Shown here: piece after piece, positions 45,015 to 53,342 of the stretch
Layout: each line of letters starts with the position of its first letter
Position numbering within the stretch: the stretch's first letter is position 1
Source: Parabacteroides gordonii MS-1 = DSM 23371
GTDB lineage: Bacteria > Bacteroidota > Bacteroidia > Bacteroidales > Tannerellaceae
DNA: 64,000 nucleotides
Assembly: GCF_000969825.1 (NCBI RefSeq)
Contig: NZ_KQ033919.1
Location: 1,020,873 to 1,084,872, forward strand
Direction of reading: 5' to 3'
Position numbers and translations under genes: made by a program
The notes under the pieces: generated by a model
Told to the model about the DNA's origin: nothing
Databases searched by the model: none
The model's input: only the letters and a program-made list of their open reading frames with translations

Positions 45015-45899
45015 TTAAAAAACAGAAAAATGAACATATCTTTTCGGGTTCTTCTTCAGGTCTATCAACAAATTGGATGCATTCACCATCGTACTATCCA
45101 AATTATCATATAAACTCCTGTCATTCAACAATAAGCCCAGACTATTATCCTTCTTATTCAGCTTGTCTGTAGTAAGCTGAAGGTTAGCCAAAGTAGCATT
45201 TATCGAATTTACTGTTGTTGCCAGATCCAACTCCTTCAAACCGGAACTTACTTCAGTAAAATTTCCTGTTATCACTTTCAGATCAGAAACAATACCCGGA
45301 ACCTCTTTACTCAGGAGCGTATTCAACTGACGGGTAGATACCTCCAGATTACCCGTTGTCTTTTCAATATGATCCAATGACTGAGCAATGGCCGGATGGG
45401 TAATCAGCGTTTGCAGGCCTCCCAGGATCGAATCGATCTTTGGTAGAAGCTCTGCCACACCGGGCAAGATCTTCTCCTGCACCGCCTGCATCATATCTTC
45501 TTCCATTCGTCCTTCAAGGGTTGCCCCGGGCTTCAGGTAATCTTTTACATATTTATTCAGATGTATATGAAGCTCACCTCCACTCAGCAATGTCTTAATA
45601 ATCGTAATATAACTGCCGGATGTCAGTTTCATCTCATCATCCAGGCTGATCTCCACCGTTATTTTATCCGTATTTTCATAATCATAGACAATACTCCTAA
45701 CCAATCCAACTTTAAAACCATCAATATAAACAGGACTGGAGACAGTCACATCTTTTACATTATGAAATGTAACGAAATAATGATTTACCGGTTTAAATAA
45801 ATTTATCCCTTTCAGATAATTAATCCCGAAATACAGCAATGCCAGACTGATAATACTTACAAGTCCGATCTTTGCCTCTTTGGTCAGTATACTTTTCAT
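45015..45899 (-). CDS. MCE-domain protein (MlaD-like)
   Basis: The 294-residue protein has an N-terminal membrane helix (VSIISLALLYFGINYL, about 13-28) and an MCE domain (about 35-125; FVTFHNVKDVTVSSPVYIDGFKVGLVRSI). A long helical region follows, as in MlaD-type lipid transporters. These assemble hexameric rings that move phospholipids between membranes with an MlaE/MlaF ABC unit, which is not in the window. It starts 25 bases after the amidase gene and is probably cotranscribed with it. Confidence 0.88.
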   Translation of the reverse strand: MKSILTKEAKIGLVSIISLALLYFGINYLKGINLFKPVNHYFVTFHNVKDVTVSSPVYIDGFKVGLVRSIVYDYENTDKITVEISLDDEMKLTSGSYITIIKTLLSGGELHIHLNKYVKDYLKPGATLEGRMEEDMMQAVQEKILPGVAELLPKIDSILGGLQTLITHPAIAQSLDHIEKTTGNLEVSTRQLNTLLSKEVPGIVSDLKVITGNFTEVSSGLKELDLATTVNSINATLANLQLTTDKLNKKDNSLGLLLNDRSLYDNLDSTMVNASNLLIDLKKNPKRYVHFSVF

Positions 45900-45924
45900 T
45901 CCTTTAAATTATATGTTTCTCTAT

Positions 45925-47154
45925 TTAATATTTCACCTTTTTGTCATCTTTAAATGCTACGATAAACGCATCTTTAAAGTCCTTAGCCACCTGTCGACGC
46001 AACTTTCTGATAGAATCAAAATCCGTTGTTTCGCCATAAGTATATTTATAAATTCCTTTTTCTACAAAGAAGTTCACATTCTTATATCCTTTAAACACTT
46101 TAGCCCCCGGAGAAAGTTTTTTATCGGACGTAAGAATTTGCACTTTATAGATTATTTTACCTGTCGTATCCGACTTTCCTTTAGTCGATGCCGCAGGCTG
46201 CGATTGCTTTCTTTGCGAAGAGGTTGAGGTATTCTTTTTCCTGTTAAGAATATACTCCTCACTACCGACCGGAGCATCGGAGAGGTTATCCTGCGTTTCC
46301 GGTTCACTGCTTACTTCCGGGACACTGCGTGTCTGCGATGAAGCAACCCGGGTATTAGCTCCCGCAGAAACTCCTCCCTGTTTCCTGTCGTATTCCTTTT
46401 TATATTTGGTAAAAGCATCACTGAGCGCATTTGCCAGTTTATTCTGCCCGTCGGACGATTTCATAAAGCGCTCTTCTTCCCGGTTGGAGATATACCCTAA
46501 TTCGACCAGGACACTCGGCATACTTGTTTTCCTCAATACCAAGAAACCGGCCTGCCTTACACCTCTGTCGCCACGGTTGGCCGATGTAAAACACTTCTGT
46601 ATCTCTGAAGCCAAGCTGATACTTTGCTCCATATGCTTGTTCTGCATAAACTCGAAGATAATATACGACTCAGAGGAATTCGGGTCGAACCCTTCATATT
46701 TCTGAAGATAATTATCTTCCAGAAGAATAGCGGAGTTCTCACGCATAGCTACAGCCAGGTTTTCATCGGTACGGGCCAAACCTAATGTATAAGTTTCCGT
46801 ACCACGAGCTGTACTTCCTTTTTTTACGGAATTAGTATGTATCGATATAAACAAATCAGCTTTATTCCTATTCGCAATATTAGCACGTTCATCCAACTCG
46901 ATAAAACGATCCGTTTTACGGGTATAGATAACTTTTACATCGTCATGATTGGCCGAGATTTTATCTCCCAGCTTTAAAGCCACAGACAGATTGATCACCT
47001 TTTCATCGATAACAGTACCACGTGCGCCCGGGTCTTTACCACCATGACCGGCATCGATCACAACAGTAAATGTCTTCTCCCTGGCCTGAACTACAGGCAG
47101 AGTCAGAAACAAGGCTATCAGCAGATTTATATATAGAAAAGATATTTTTGCCAC
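45925..47154 (-). CDS. N-acetylmuramoyl-L-alanine amidase (Amidase_3)
   Basis: The 409-residue protein has a signal peptide (cut near ...PVVQA) and an Amidase_3 zinc domain (about 30-235) with VIDAGHGGKDPGA, the Glu of VIDEKVINL, FISIHTNS and VLVELGYISNREE. A Ser/Thr-rich linker and a C-terminal SPOR-like domain follow (about 325-400; KVQILTSDKKLSPGAKVFKG). It cuts the amide between muramic acid and the stem peptide, for daughter-cell separation; SPOR-like domains bind denuded septal peptidoglycan. Confidence 0.9.
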   Translation of the reverse strand: MAKISFLYINLLIALFLTLPVVQAREKTFTVVIDAGHGGKDPGARGTVIDEKVINLSVALKLGDKISANHDDVKVIYTRKTDRFIELDERANIANRNKADLFISIHTNSVKKGSTARGTETYTLGLARTDENLAVAMRENSAILLEDNYLQKYEGFDPNSSESYIIFEFMQNKHMEQSISLASEIQKCFTSANRGDRGVRQAGFLVLRKTSMPSVLVELGYISNREEERFMKSSDGQNKLANALSDAFTKYKKEYDRKQGGVSAGANTRVASSQTRSVPEVSSEPETQDNLSDAPVGSEEYILNRKKNTSTSSQRKQSQPAASTKGKSDTTGKIIYKVQILTSDKKLSPGAKVFKGYKNVNFFVEKGIYKYTYGETTDFDSIRKLRRQVAKDFKDAFIVAFKDDKKVKY

Positions 47155-47180
47155 CTTAAAGTTTTATTGCAAATTTGGGG

Positions 47181-47188
47181 CAAATGTA
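47181..47188 (-). promoter_or_regulatory. -7 element of the amidase-MCE operon
   Basis: TACATTTG on the minus strand lies 26 bases before the amidase start codon. Confidence 0.6.
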
Positions 47189-47218
47189 GTGTTTTTTTAC
47201 TGATTAATAGTTCATAAA

Positions 47219-47251
47219 ACAAAAAAAAGCGAACCCCAAAGGATTCGCTTT
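47219..47251 (-). terminator. Terminator of the rpsF-rpsR-rplI operon
   Basis: A hairpin with arms AAAGCGAATCC/GGTTCGCTTT-type (47225-47234, 47240-47250) is followed by a T run on the minus strand, 25 bases after the rplI stop. Confidence 0.85.
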
Positions 47252-47275
47252 CTTACTTTATCTTGTGTTACTGAA

Positions 47276-47719
47276 TTATTCAGAAACCACTTCGAAAGGA
47301 ATTTCAACAGAAACTTCTTTGTGAAGTTTAAGGATAGCCTTGTAGCTACCAACTTCTTTAACAGCTTCTTTGATATAGATAATCTTACGTTCTACTTCGT
47401 GACCAGCTTTTGCCAAAGCTTCAGCAACCTGGATATTTGTTACAGAACCAAAGATTGTACCTGTTGAGCTGGTCTTTGCACCGATAGTCAGTGAAACACC
47501 TTCCAACTTTGCAGCCAATGCCTGAGCATCTTCTTTGATCTTAGCCAATTTGTGAGCACGTTGTCTCATGTTTTCAGCCAATACTTTCTTTGCAGACTCA
47601 GAAGCGATAACTGCCTTACCCTGGGGGATTAGAAAGTTACGTCCGTAACCGTCTTTTACTGTTACGATATCGTCTTTGTAACCTAAGTTGATTACATCTT
47701 CTTTCAAAATAACTTGCAT
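47276..47719 (-). CDS. rplI: 50S ribosomal protein L9
   Basis: The protein has 147 residues. It has the L9 N-terminal rRNA-binding domain [36 protein letters not shown], a long central helix and a C-terminal domain ending [10 protein letters not shown]. Third gene of the S6-S18-L9 operon, 21 bases after rpsR. Confidence 0.97.
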   Translation of the reverse strand: MQVILKEDVINLGYKDDIVTVKDGYGRNFLIPQGKAVIASESAKKVLAENMRQRAHKLAKIKEDAQALAAKLEGVSLTIGAKTSSTGTIFGSVTNIQVAEALAKAGHEVERKIIYIKEAVKEVGSYKAILKLHKEVSVEIPFEVVSE

Positions 47720-47740
47720 ATTCTGTCTCCTCTCTTTATT

Positions 47741-48010
47741 TTATTTCATTAAATCGGTTACGTAAGGAAGCAACGCCAAGTGACGAGCTCTTTTTACAGC
47801 CTGAGCGATACGACGCTGGAATTTCAAAGAAGTACCAGTGATACGACGCGGAAGAATTTTACCCTGTTCGTTCAGGAATTTCTTCAGGAATTCAGGATCT
47901 TTGTAATCGATATACTTGATACCGTTCTTTTTGAAACGGCAATATTTCTTTTTCTTAACGTCTACTGAAGGCGGAGTTAAATATCTGATTTCTGATTGAG
48001 TTGCTGCCAT
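47741..48010 (-). CDS. rpsR: 30S ribosomal protein S18
   Basis: The 89-residue protein has [27 protein letters not shown] and the C-terminal [29 protein letters not shown] of S18. It pairs with S6 on the platform of the small subunit. Two bases separate it from rpsF. Confidence 0.97.
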   Translation of the reverse strand: MAATQSEIRYLTPPSVDVKKKKYCRFKKNGIKYIDYKDPEFLKKFLNEQGKILPRRITGTSLKFQRRIAQAVKRARHLALLPYVTDLMK

Positions 48011-48012
48011 GA

Positions 48013-48366
48013 TTAATTCTCCTTTACTGTTTCTTTAGATGATTTCAGATTTCTTCTCTTAGCGGCATATTCTGCTGCATATTTATCCTGGCGGAAAGTC
48101 AGGAAGCGGATTACACGTTCGTCACGACGGAAGTTTACTTCCAGAGTAGCGATAGTTTCCGGATTTGCCTTGAATTCAACCAGCTGATAGAAGCCTGTTG
48201 TTTTCTTGTCGATAGGATAAGCTAATTTGCGCAATCCCCAATTTTCTTCGTTCACGATTTCTGCACCCTGTTCTTTCAGGATGTTCGTGAATTTTTCTAC
48301 CGCTTCCTTCATCTGTGCGTCAGACAAAACGGGAGTTAAAATGAAAACGGTTTCATAATTGTTCAT
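48013..48366 (-). CDS. rpsF: 30S ribosomal protein S6
   Basis: The 117-residue protein starts [16 protein letters not shown] and has the S6 blocks [19 protein letters not shown] and [14 protein letters not shown]. First gene of the rpsF-rpsR-rplI operon; a full promoter (TTG, 19 bases, TACCTTTG) lies 44 bases upstream. Confidence 0.97.
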   Translation of the reverse strand: MNNYETVFILTPVLSDAQMKEAVEKFTNILKEQGAEIVNEENWGLRKLAYPIDKKTTGFYQLVEFKANPETIATLEVNFRRDERVIRFLTFRQDKYAAEYAAKRRNLKSSKETVKEN

Positions 48367-48409
48367 AAAACGCTGTTTTATATTTGTTAGTACTTAAAAA
48401 TTTGCGGGG

Positions 48410-48439
48410 CAAAGGTAAGAAGTTTTTCCGAGTATACAA
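48410..48439 (-). promoter_or_regulatory. Promoter of the rpsF operon
   Basis: The minus strand shows TTG at 48439-48437, a 19-base spacer and TACCTTTG at 48417-48410. This is the standard Bacteroidetes -33/-7 arrangement, 44 bases before the rpsF start. Confidence 0.75.
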
Positions 48440-48484
48440 CACATTACGTGTTATTTTTTCTCTAAGTTTCTGTTACTCCCTCTT

Positions 48485-49993
48485 TTAATAAACCGGCCTC
48501 AACACATTCCCCTTCGCATCTTCCGGGTAAAGTGCTCCTTCGGCATCGAGTTGGGTTGTCATTGCTTTTACCATCTTGACCAGTAATTTGGGATTTCTTT
48601 CCGATACATCGAGTGATTCGCCCGGATCTTTCTTCAAGTTATACAGACGGCAACGGGGTTCAGACGGATTTTCCGGATTATAATAATAGATCAGTTTCCA
48701 ATCTCCTTCTATATAAGTTGTAAAGTAACTTCCCCTGTGGCTATGCGGGAAATGCATCAGTACAGTCTCCGGACGGCTATTGTTTCTCTTCCCTTCCAAT
48801 TGATCCCGCAGGTCGACGCCATCGACAATATGTCCCTTCGGATTTTTTGCTCCGCTCAAAGAGACAAGTGTCGGGTAAATATCCATTACAGTTCCCATCT
48901 GCAACTGGACTCCTCCCACTTCAATCGGTAATTGCTTCTGAACCGAATTATTCATATCCGGCTTACCCCAGCAGGCAATAAACGGAACGCGGACTCCTCC
49001 TTCAAATTCGGAACCTTTCTTTCCACGCAAAGGAGCTGAAGAAGTGTAACCTTTATCATCCCCCAGAGGAGCATCGGAACCATTATCTCCCAGGAATATT
49101 ATTAACGTATTCTCGGCAATGCCCAATTCTTCCAGATGATCCATAATATCGCCCAACGATTTATCCATTCCTTCGATCAAGGTAGCAAAATCAGCCGCCA
49201 CTTTAGGCTTCTCCGAAACATTGTAATGACCGGCAAAACGTTTATCTGCCTCAAAAGGAGAATGAACGGCATAGTGAGACATATATAAGAAGAAAGGTTT
49301 CTTTTCCCCTACAGCCTGGGTGATCTGCTCATTCGCTTCCAAGGTTAGGGCTTCACTCAGGAAGGTATCCGTACCATGATACTTTTCTAATCCCGGTACG
49401 GCACGGGCCTTTTGCCCTTTAATGTTTCCATATCCGTTCTCACCGTAATAACTTCCCGGATGCCCGATAGAAGAACCGGCTATATTCACGTCGAAACCGA
49501 TATTCTGCGGAAGTTCCCCATCGCTGTTCTGGCAACCGAAATGCGCTTTGCCTACATGGATCGTTTTATATCCGGCCTCATGCAGTACACGGGGCAATGT
49601 TACATCATTCTTCGAGATACCTTTCCAGTTCCAGTCTGTCGGGCCGAAAGGAGTTTTGTTATTCGTTTCAGAATTGATCCAGTTAGTCGTCCTGTGACGG
49701 GTCGAGTTTTGTCCGGTCATGATGGATGCACGGGAAGGGGAGCTGACACTTTGCGCATAGAAAGTAGAGAAGCGGATTCCCTGACGAGCCATACGCTCCA
49801 TATTCGGTGTCTGATACCAGTCGTTCAGCGGATAACGAACCGGATTACCAGCCTCATCCGTCAGAAACGGCAACGAGGTATCCATCAGGCCCATATCATC
49901 GACCAGAAAAACAATAACATTCGGACGTTCCTGTGCCATAAGCGGCTGTCCGGCTAAAAGCAATAATGCAGAAGTACACAGAGTTTTTTTCAT
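48485..49993 (-). CDS. Secreted sulfatase, serine-type formylglycine motif
   Basis: The 502-residue protein has a signal peptide (cut near ...QPLMAQ) and the sulfatase N-terminus VIVFLVDDMG. The modification motif is SSPSR (Ser84-Ser85-Pro86-Ser87-Arg88), followed by ASIMTGQNSTRHRTTNW. Serine at 84 means maturation by a radical-SAM anaerobic sulfatase-maturing enzyme. LGDNGSDAPLGDDKG and a short C-terminal subdomain complete the fold. It removes sulfate from a glycan or other ester; the substrate is not evident. It follows the phosphodiesterase gene after 18 bases. Confidence 0.9.
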   Translation of the reverse strand: MKKTLCTSALLLLAGQPLMAQERPNVIVFLVDDMGLMDTSLPFLTDEAGNPVRYPLNDWYQTPNMERMARQGIRFSTFYAQSVSSPSRASIMTGQNSTRHRTTNWINSETNNKTPFGPTDWNWKGISKNDVTLPRVLHEAGYKTIHVGKAHFGCQNSDGELPQNIGFDVNIAGSSIGHPGSYYGENGYGNIKGQKARAVPGLEKYHGTDTFLSEALTLEANEQITQAVGEKKPFFLYMSHYAVHSPFEADKRFAGHYNVSEKPKVAADFATLIEGMDKSLGDIMDHLEELGIAENTLIIFLGDNGSDAPLGDDKGYTSSAPLRGKKGSEFEGGVRVPFIACWGKPDMNNSVQKQLPIEVGGVQLQMGTVMDIYPTLVSLSGAKNPKGHIVDGVDLRDQLEGKRNNSRPETVLMHFPHSHRGSYFTTYIEGDWKLIYYYNPENPSEPRCRLYNLKKDPGESLDVSERNPKLLVKMVKAMTTQLDAEGALYPEDAKGNVLRPVY

Positions 49994-50011
49994 ACTATTT
50001 ATTTTATATAC

Positions 50012-51232
50012 CTATTTTTCCAACCAGCGATTCAGATGATTACCCGGAGCAGCGACAACAAACTTATAGAACTTCGATGCCGGCAAAGCTTGCAGGTCGA
50101 CCGTATAATTTTTCGTCCCGGCCGGCAGCGTCGCCAGTTTGATCCATTCATCTTCCCCACCCTCTTTGAATTTATTTGCGGCGGCGGCATAAACACTCAC
50201 CGGAGCATCTTCCGAATAACATTTCCAGGACAGCCCGACCGTATTGTCATAAGGCATTGTCTGCAAATCATAAATATCGGCATCCCCGACAAAAGACATG
50301 CCATCCTGCTCCCACAAGACAGGCTGCGGAACCTCAAAACCCATGAACCGGCAAATGGAAGGCGCAATATCGGTGATCGCCAAACTGCCGGATGTGAAAT
50401 GGCTGTTTACCGGCACATTCGTTGAAACCCAGGTAGTACGTTCGCGCCAGGACTGTCCCCCGTGGCCGTGACCATTCTCTCCGCGTCCGTGATCCGTAGT
50501 GATTACGACCATCCACTCTTCATCAAAATTGGCCTCGCGATACTTCACGGCTTCCCAGATACGGGCAACCTGATCGTCCGCTTTCCGTACATATTCATCG
50601 AAAAAGGCTCCGTTGCCGGCAATATGCCCCGCATCGTCGGTATACCACAGATATACCCAGCTCAGGTCGGGCGCATCCTTACGGATACCTTCTGCCGCAT
50701 CTTTCGAGATTTGTTCGTCTATATCGAAGATATGCAAATCCTTCTCTTTCTTCGGGAAACGGATGGTGTCCAGGTCGTAACCGTCTTTCACGTAGTCGAT
50801 CTTGAGATAGTTTGTCTCCTTTTTCCCCTCCCCGATCAGGACAGTCCGGTTATCCGTCCAGCTGGAATAGATGGCCGTTTTATATTCTTTCGGTTGCTCT
50901 TTGGCTATCCGGAAGATTGTCCAGTAGTTATAATTCGGTTGCAGGTCGGAGTTGCCGCCTACATTATGTTTATTGAACCAGGTCGATGTCAGCAGATTGG
51001 TATAACCTATGGCCGAGATCGTCGCCGTCTGTGAATATCCGCCTATCTCCCCTCCGGTATATGCCCGGCTATAAGCGCCTTTCGAAGCTATATCGAATAT
51101 GGCCGGCGTATGAAGCCTTTCGATTTGATCGGCCGGAACCCCATCGACAATTACATACACCGCTTTCTTGGTCTTAGCGAACAAACCGGCACAACACAAG
51201 CTAACCAGCAACAGATAATAAAAACGTCTCAT
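50012..51232 (-). CDS. Alkaline phosphatase/phosphodiesterase superfamily protein, secreted
   Basis: The 406-residue protein has a signal peptide (MRRFYYLLLVSLCCAGLFA). The core shows VYVIVDGVPADQIE (metal Asp), GGYSQTATISAIGYTNLL (candidate Thr nucleophile), YTDDAGHIAG and TTDHGRGENGHGHGG, the zinc sites of the type I phosphodiesterase/nucleotide pyrophosphatase family. A C-terminal fibronectin-like segment (VGLSWKCYSEDAPVSVYAAA) follows. The enzyme should act on a phosphate mono- or diester in the periplasm. It is cotranscribed with the sulfatase, which shares the same fold superfamily. Confidence 0.85.
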   Translation of the reverse strand: MRRFYYLLLVSLCCAGLFAKTKKAVYVIVDGVPADQIERLHTPAIFDIASKGAYSRAYTGGEIGGYSQTATISAIGYTNLLTSTWFNKHNVGGNSDLQPNYNYWTIFRIAKEQPKEYKTAIYSSWTDNRTVLIGEGKKETNYLKIDYVKDGYDLDTIRFPKKEKDLHIFDIDEQISKDAAEGIRKDAPDLSWVYLWYTDDAGHIAGNGAFFDEYVRKADDQVARIWEAVKYREANFDEEWMVVITTDHGRGENGHGHGGQSWRERTTWVSTNVPVNSHFTSGSLAITDIAPSICRFMGFEVPQPVLWEQDGMSFVGDADIYDLQTMPYDNTVGLSWKCYSEDAPVSVYAAAANKFKEGGEDEWIKLATLPAGTKNYTVDLQALPASKFYKFVVAAPGNHLNRWLEK

Positions 51233-51305
51233 AACTATCTTCCCTTATTGATTTAACAAAGTCTTAAATATACATATTTCTTTCATTCCACAAAAAAACA
51301 AACGA

Positions 51306-51929
51306 CTATTCAGCGGCTTGTACCGACTTTTCCTGAATGCGTCTGATCGAAACCACCCGTCGATGTGCCTCTTTCAGCAGATTCAACTCCTTTAAAGTCA
51401 GGATAATTTCGCACGTCTGCGAACAATACGGAAAACTCGCCTGTAAAACCTGGGTCTGCTTATTATCTGCGTTATAACAAACCACCTCCACTTGATTATC
51501 GACCTCAATAACATCATCCGTAAAGATCACGACATTCTTATCTATCGTAGATACTCCCAGATAGGAAACCTTCGTGAAGTTCTGCTTTCCGTTCTCAAAT
51601 TCCACCGGAGAATACAACGTATTTTGAAGTCCTTCGATAAGTCCGGCACTCCCCTTCCCTAATATCTCCCCGGCAACTTTCCCTATCGAGTCGGCATTCT
51701 TCGTCAGCAATTTACTTAAAGATTTCCCGACGCCTTTTCCTACTTCTCCTAAACCATCGGCAGCTTTCTCTCCGGTTTCTTCCCCCCGGTCTTTCAGCGC
51801 GTCCGATATTCCATCGATCACATCCAGCGTTTTCTCGGTAACTTTCTTTGAACTATCCCGTGTGCTACAAGAAATCACAGGCAACAAAATCAGGATACTT
51901 CCCAAAACAATAAACCACCTTTTGATCAT
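51306..51929 (-). CDS. Lipoprotein of unknown function
   Basis: The 207-residue protein has a hydrophobic leader and lipobox (LPVISCST, Cys about 21). Glycine/lysine-rich amphipathic segments follow (GEVGKGVGKSLSKLLTKNADSIGKVAGEILGKG, about 60-95). A beta-rich C-terminal half (YLGVSTIDKNVVIFTDDVIEVDNQVEVVCY) ends in a helix. I do not recognise a family. It is monocistronic, placed between the phosphodiesterase and the repeat array upstream of the alpha/beta hydrolase. Confidence 0.65.
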   Translation of the reverse strand: MIKRWFIVLGSILILLPVISCSTRDSSKKVTEKTLDVIDGISDALKDRGEETGEKAADGLGEVGKGVGKSLSKLLTKNADSIGKVAGEILGKGSAGLIEGLQNTLYSPVEFENGKQNFTKVSYLGVSTIDKNVVIFTDDVIEVDNQVEVVCYNADNKQTQVLQASFPYCSQTCEIILTLKELNLLKEAHRRVVSIRRIQEKSVQAAE

Positions 51930-52111
51930 AATAACAGGAGTTTAATTAACACTAATGAGTTTGTTTTCGCATCATTTATCAATGAAGTTCTAAAAGTACA
52001 CAAATCTTTTATTTTATGAAACAAAGCGTACCTCTTATTATTTTATTTGTCTGGACGGTACTCTTTAGTTTGTACATAAAATGCTTTTAATATTTTGTTC
52101 CTATATTTTTA

Positions 52112-52119
52112 TACTTTTG
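52112..52119 (+). promoter_or_regulatory. -7-like element at the edge of the 22 bp array
   Basis: TACTTTTG matches TAnnTTTG. A transcript from it would start near 52126, inside the first repeat unit, and run toward the alpha/beta hydrolase gene. Confidence 0.35.
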
Positions 52120-52121
52120 CC

Positions 52122-52209
52122 CATGCTAAAAATCAATTTTGAGCTAGCTCAAAATTAAATTTATGCTAGCTCGAAATTAAATTTGGGCATGCTCAAAATA
52201 ATAATAATA
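52122..52209. repeat. Tandem array of four 22 bp units
   Basis: Units start at 52122, 52144, 52166 and 52188, exactly 22 bp apart, with consensus C(A/T)(T/A)GCTCAAAATTAAATTT plus three variable bases. Units 2 and 3 are nearly identical; 1 and 4 begin CATGCT and have drifted. The CTAGCT / GCATGC words and AAATTAAATTT are self-complementary. It is noncoding, in a 406-base gap; the remainder of the gap (51930-52111, 52210-52278) shows nothing else. Confidence 0.85.
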
Positions 52210-52278
52210 TAGATATTAAGAGTTAGTTATAAGGTAGAAAAAGATTAGAATACAAGCACTTTTCAACTAGTTGTTTCC

Positions 52279-52286
52279 TACCTTTG
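52279..52286 (+). promoter_or_regulatory. -7 element of the alpha/beta hydrolase gene
   Basis: TACCTTTG lies 50 bases before ATG 52336 and 4 bases before the TTG at 52291, making that longer start unlikely. Confidence 0.6.
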
Positions 52287-52335
52287 CCTCTTGAACAAAG
52301 GTAAACAAGATATAGTTATAAAAAGAAAAGCAGCT

Positions 52336-53340
52336 ATGATACGCAAGTTACTTCTTACTTCCCTGGTATTTCTCTTTGCAGTAAGCATTTACGCGCAATA
52401 TGTTCCCGACGTGCTCGGTGATGATTACGTGCGCCGTACTTTTCAGATGCCGGATGATTATGAAGGGAAAGTTGTCTGCACGCTTGTAAAAAAGCCGCAA
52501 CTGCCGGATGTAAAGAAAGCAGTTCTATATATTCATGGTTACAACGATTATTTCTTCCAGAAGCAATTGGGAGACAGCGTGAATGCACATGGCTACAACT
52601 TCTATGCGATGGATCTCAGGAAGTACGGCCGTTCCATCCTGCCGAACCAAACCCCGTTCTACTGCAAAAGCCTGACGGAATATTTTGCAGACATCGATAC
52701 GGCACTGGCAACCATCCGTTCGGAAGGAAATAAAAAGATACTGTTGATGGCACACTCCACCGGGGGACTTATCACGCCATTATATTTAGAAAGTAAGAAA
52801 GACAATCTCCCTGTCACCGGATTAATCTTGAACAGCCCTTTCCTGGATTGGAACTTCGGTTGGTTTATGGAAAAGGTGGCGATCCCGGTCGTTGCATTTG
52901 TCGGAAAATTTTTCCCCGACCTGACCGTGCAGGGATATGGCATTGCCTCTTATGCGCACAGTCTGCTCAAACAGTTCAAAGGGGAATGGGAATATGATAC
53001 AAACTGGAAGATGATCAACGGCTATCCTAAAAAGGCCGGCTGGATAAAAGCCATCCAGGAAGGACAGCGGCAGGTGAAAAAGGGATTGAAACTGGAATTG
53101 CCGACCCTAGTGATGTCGTCCGACAAATCTTATCCGGAAACCGCAGAATGGCATAATGAATACCTGTCTTCCGATATTGTGCTGAACGTACACGATATCC
53201 AGGAATATGCGCCTCAATTAGGCTACCTGACCGTTTGCGATACTATAACCAACGGGATGCACGACCTGATCCTTTCCGAAAAGGCAGCCAGGGATCAAAC
53301 CTACCATGTAGTCTTCGAGTGGATAAAATGGTGGCAATGA
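52336..53340 (+). CDS. Secreted alpha/beta hydrolase (serine lipase/lysophospholipase-like)
   Basis: The 334-residue protein has a signal peptide (MIRKLLLTSLVFLFAVSIYAQ). The hydrolase fold shows LYIHGYNDYFF (oxyanion region), a nucleophile elbow AHSTGG (serine about residue 155), and a late histidine in NGMHDLILS. The pattern NFYAMDLRKYGRS after the oxyanion strand is typical of monoglyceride lipase/lysophospholipase relatives (Hydrolase_4). The substrate is not determined. Its stop lies 2 bases from the stop of the convergent kinase-like gene. Confidence 0.85.
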   Translation: MIRKLLLTSLVFLFAVSIYAQYVPDVLGDDYVRRTFQMPDDYEGKVVCTLVKKPQLPDVKKAVLYIHGYNDYFFQKQLGDSVNAHGYNFYAMDLRKYGRSILPNQTPFYCKSLTEYFADIDTALATIRSEGNKKILLMAHSTGGLITPLYLESKKDNLPVTGLILNSPFLDWNFGWFMEKVAIPVVAFVGKFFPDLTVQGYGIASYAHSLLKQFKGEWEYDTNWKMINGYPKKAGWIKAIQEGQRQVKKGLKLELPTLVMSSDKSYPETAEWHNEYLSSDIVLNVHDIQEYAPQLGYLTVCDTITNGMHDLILSEKAARDQTYHVVFEWIKWWQ

Positions 53341-53342
53341 TC

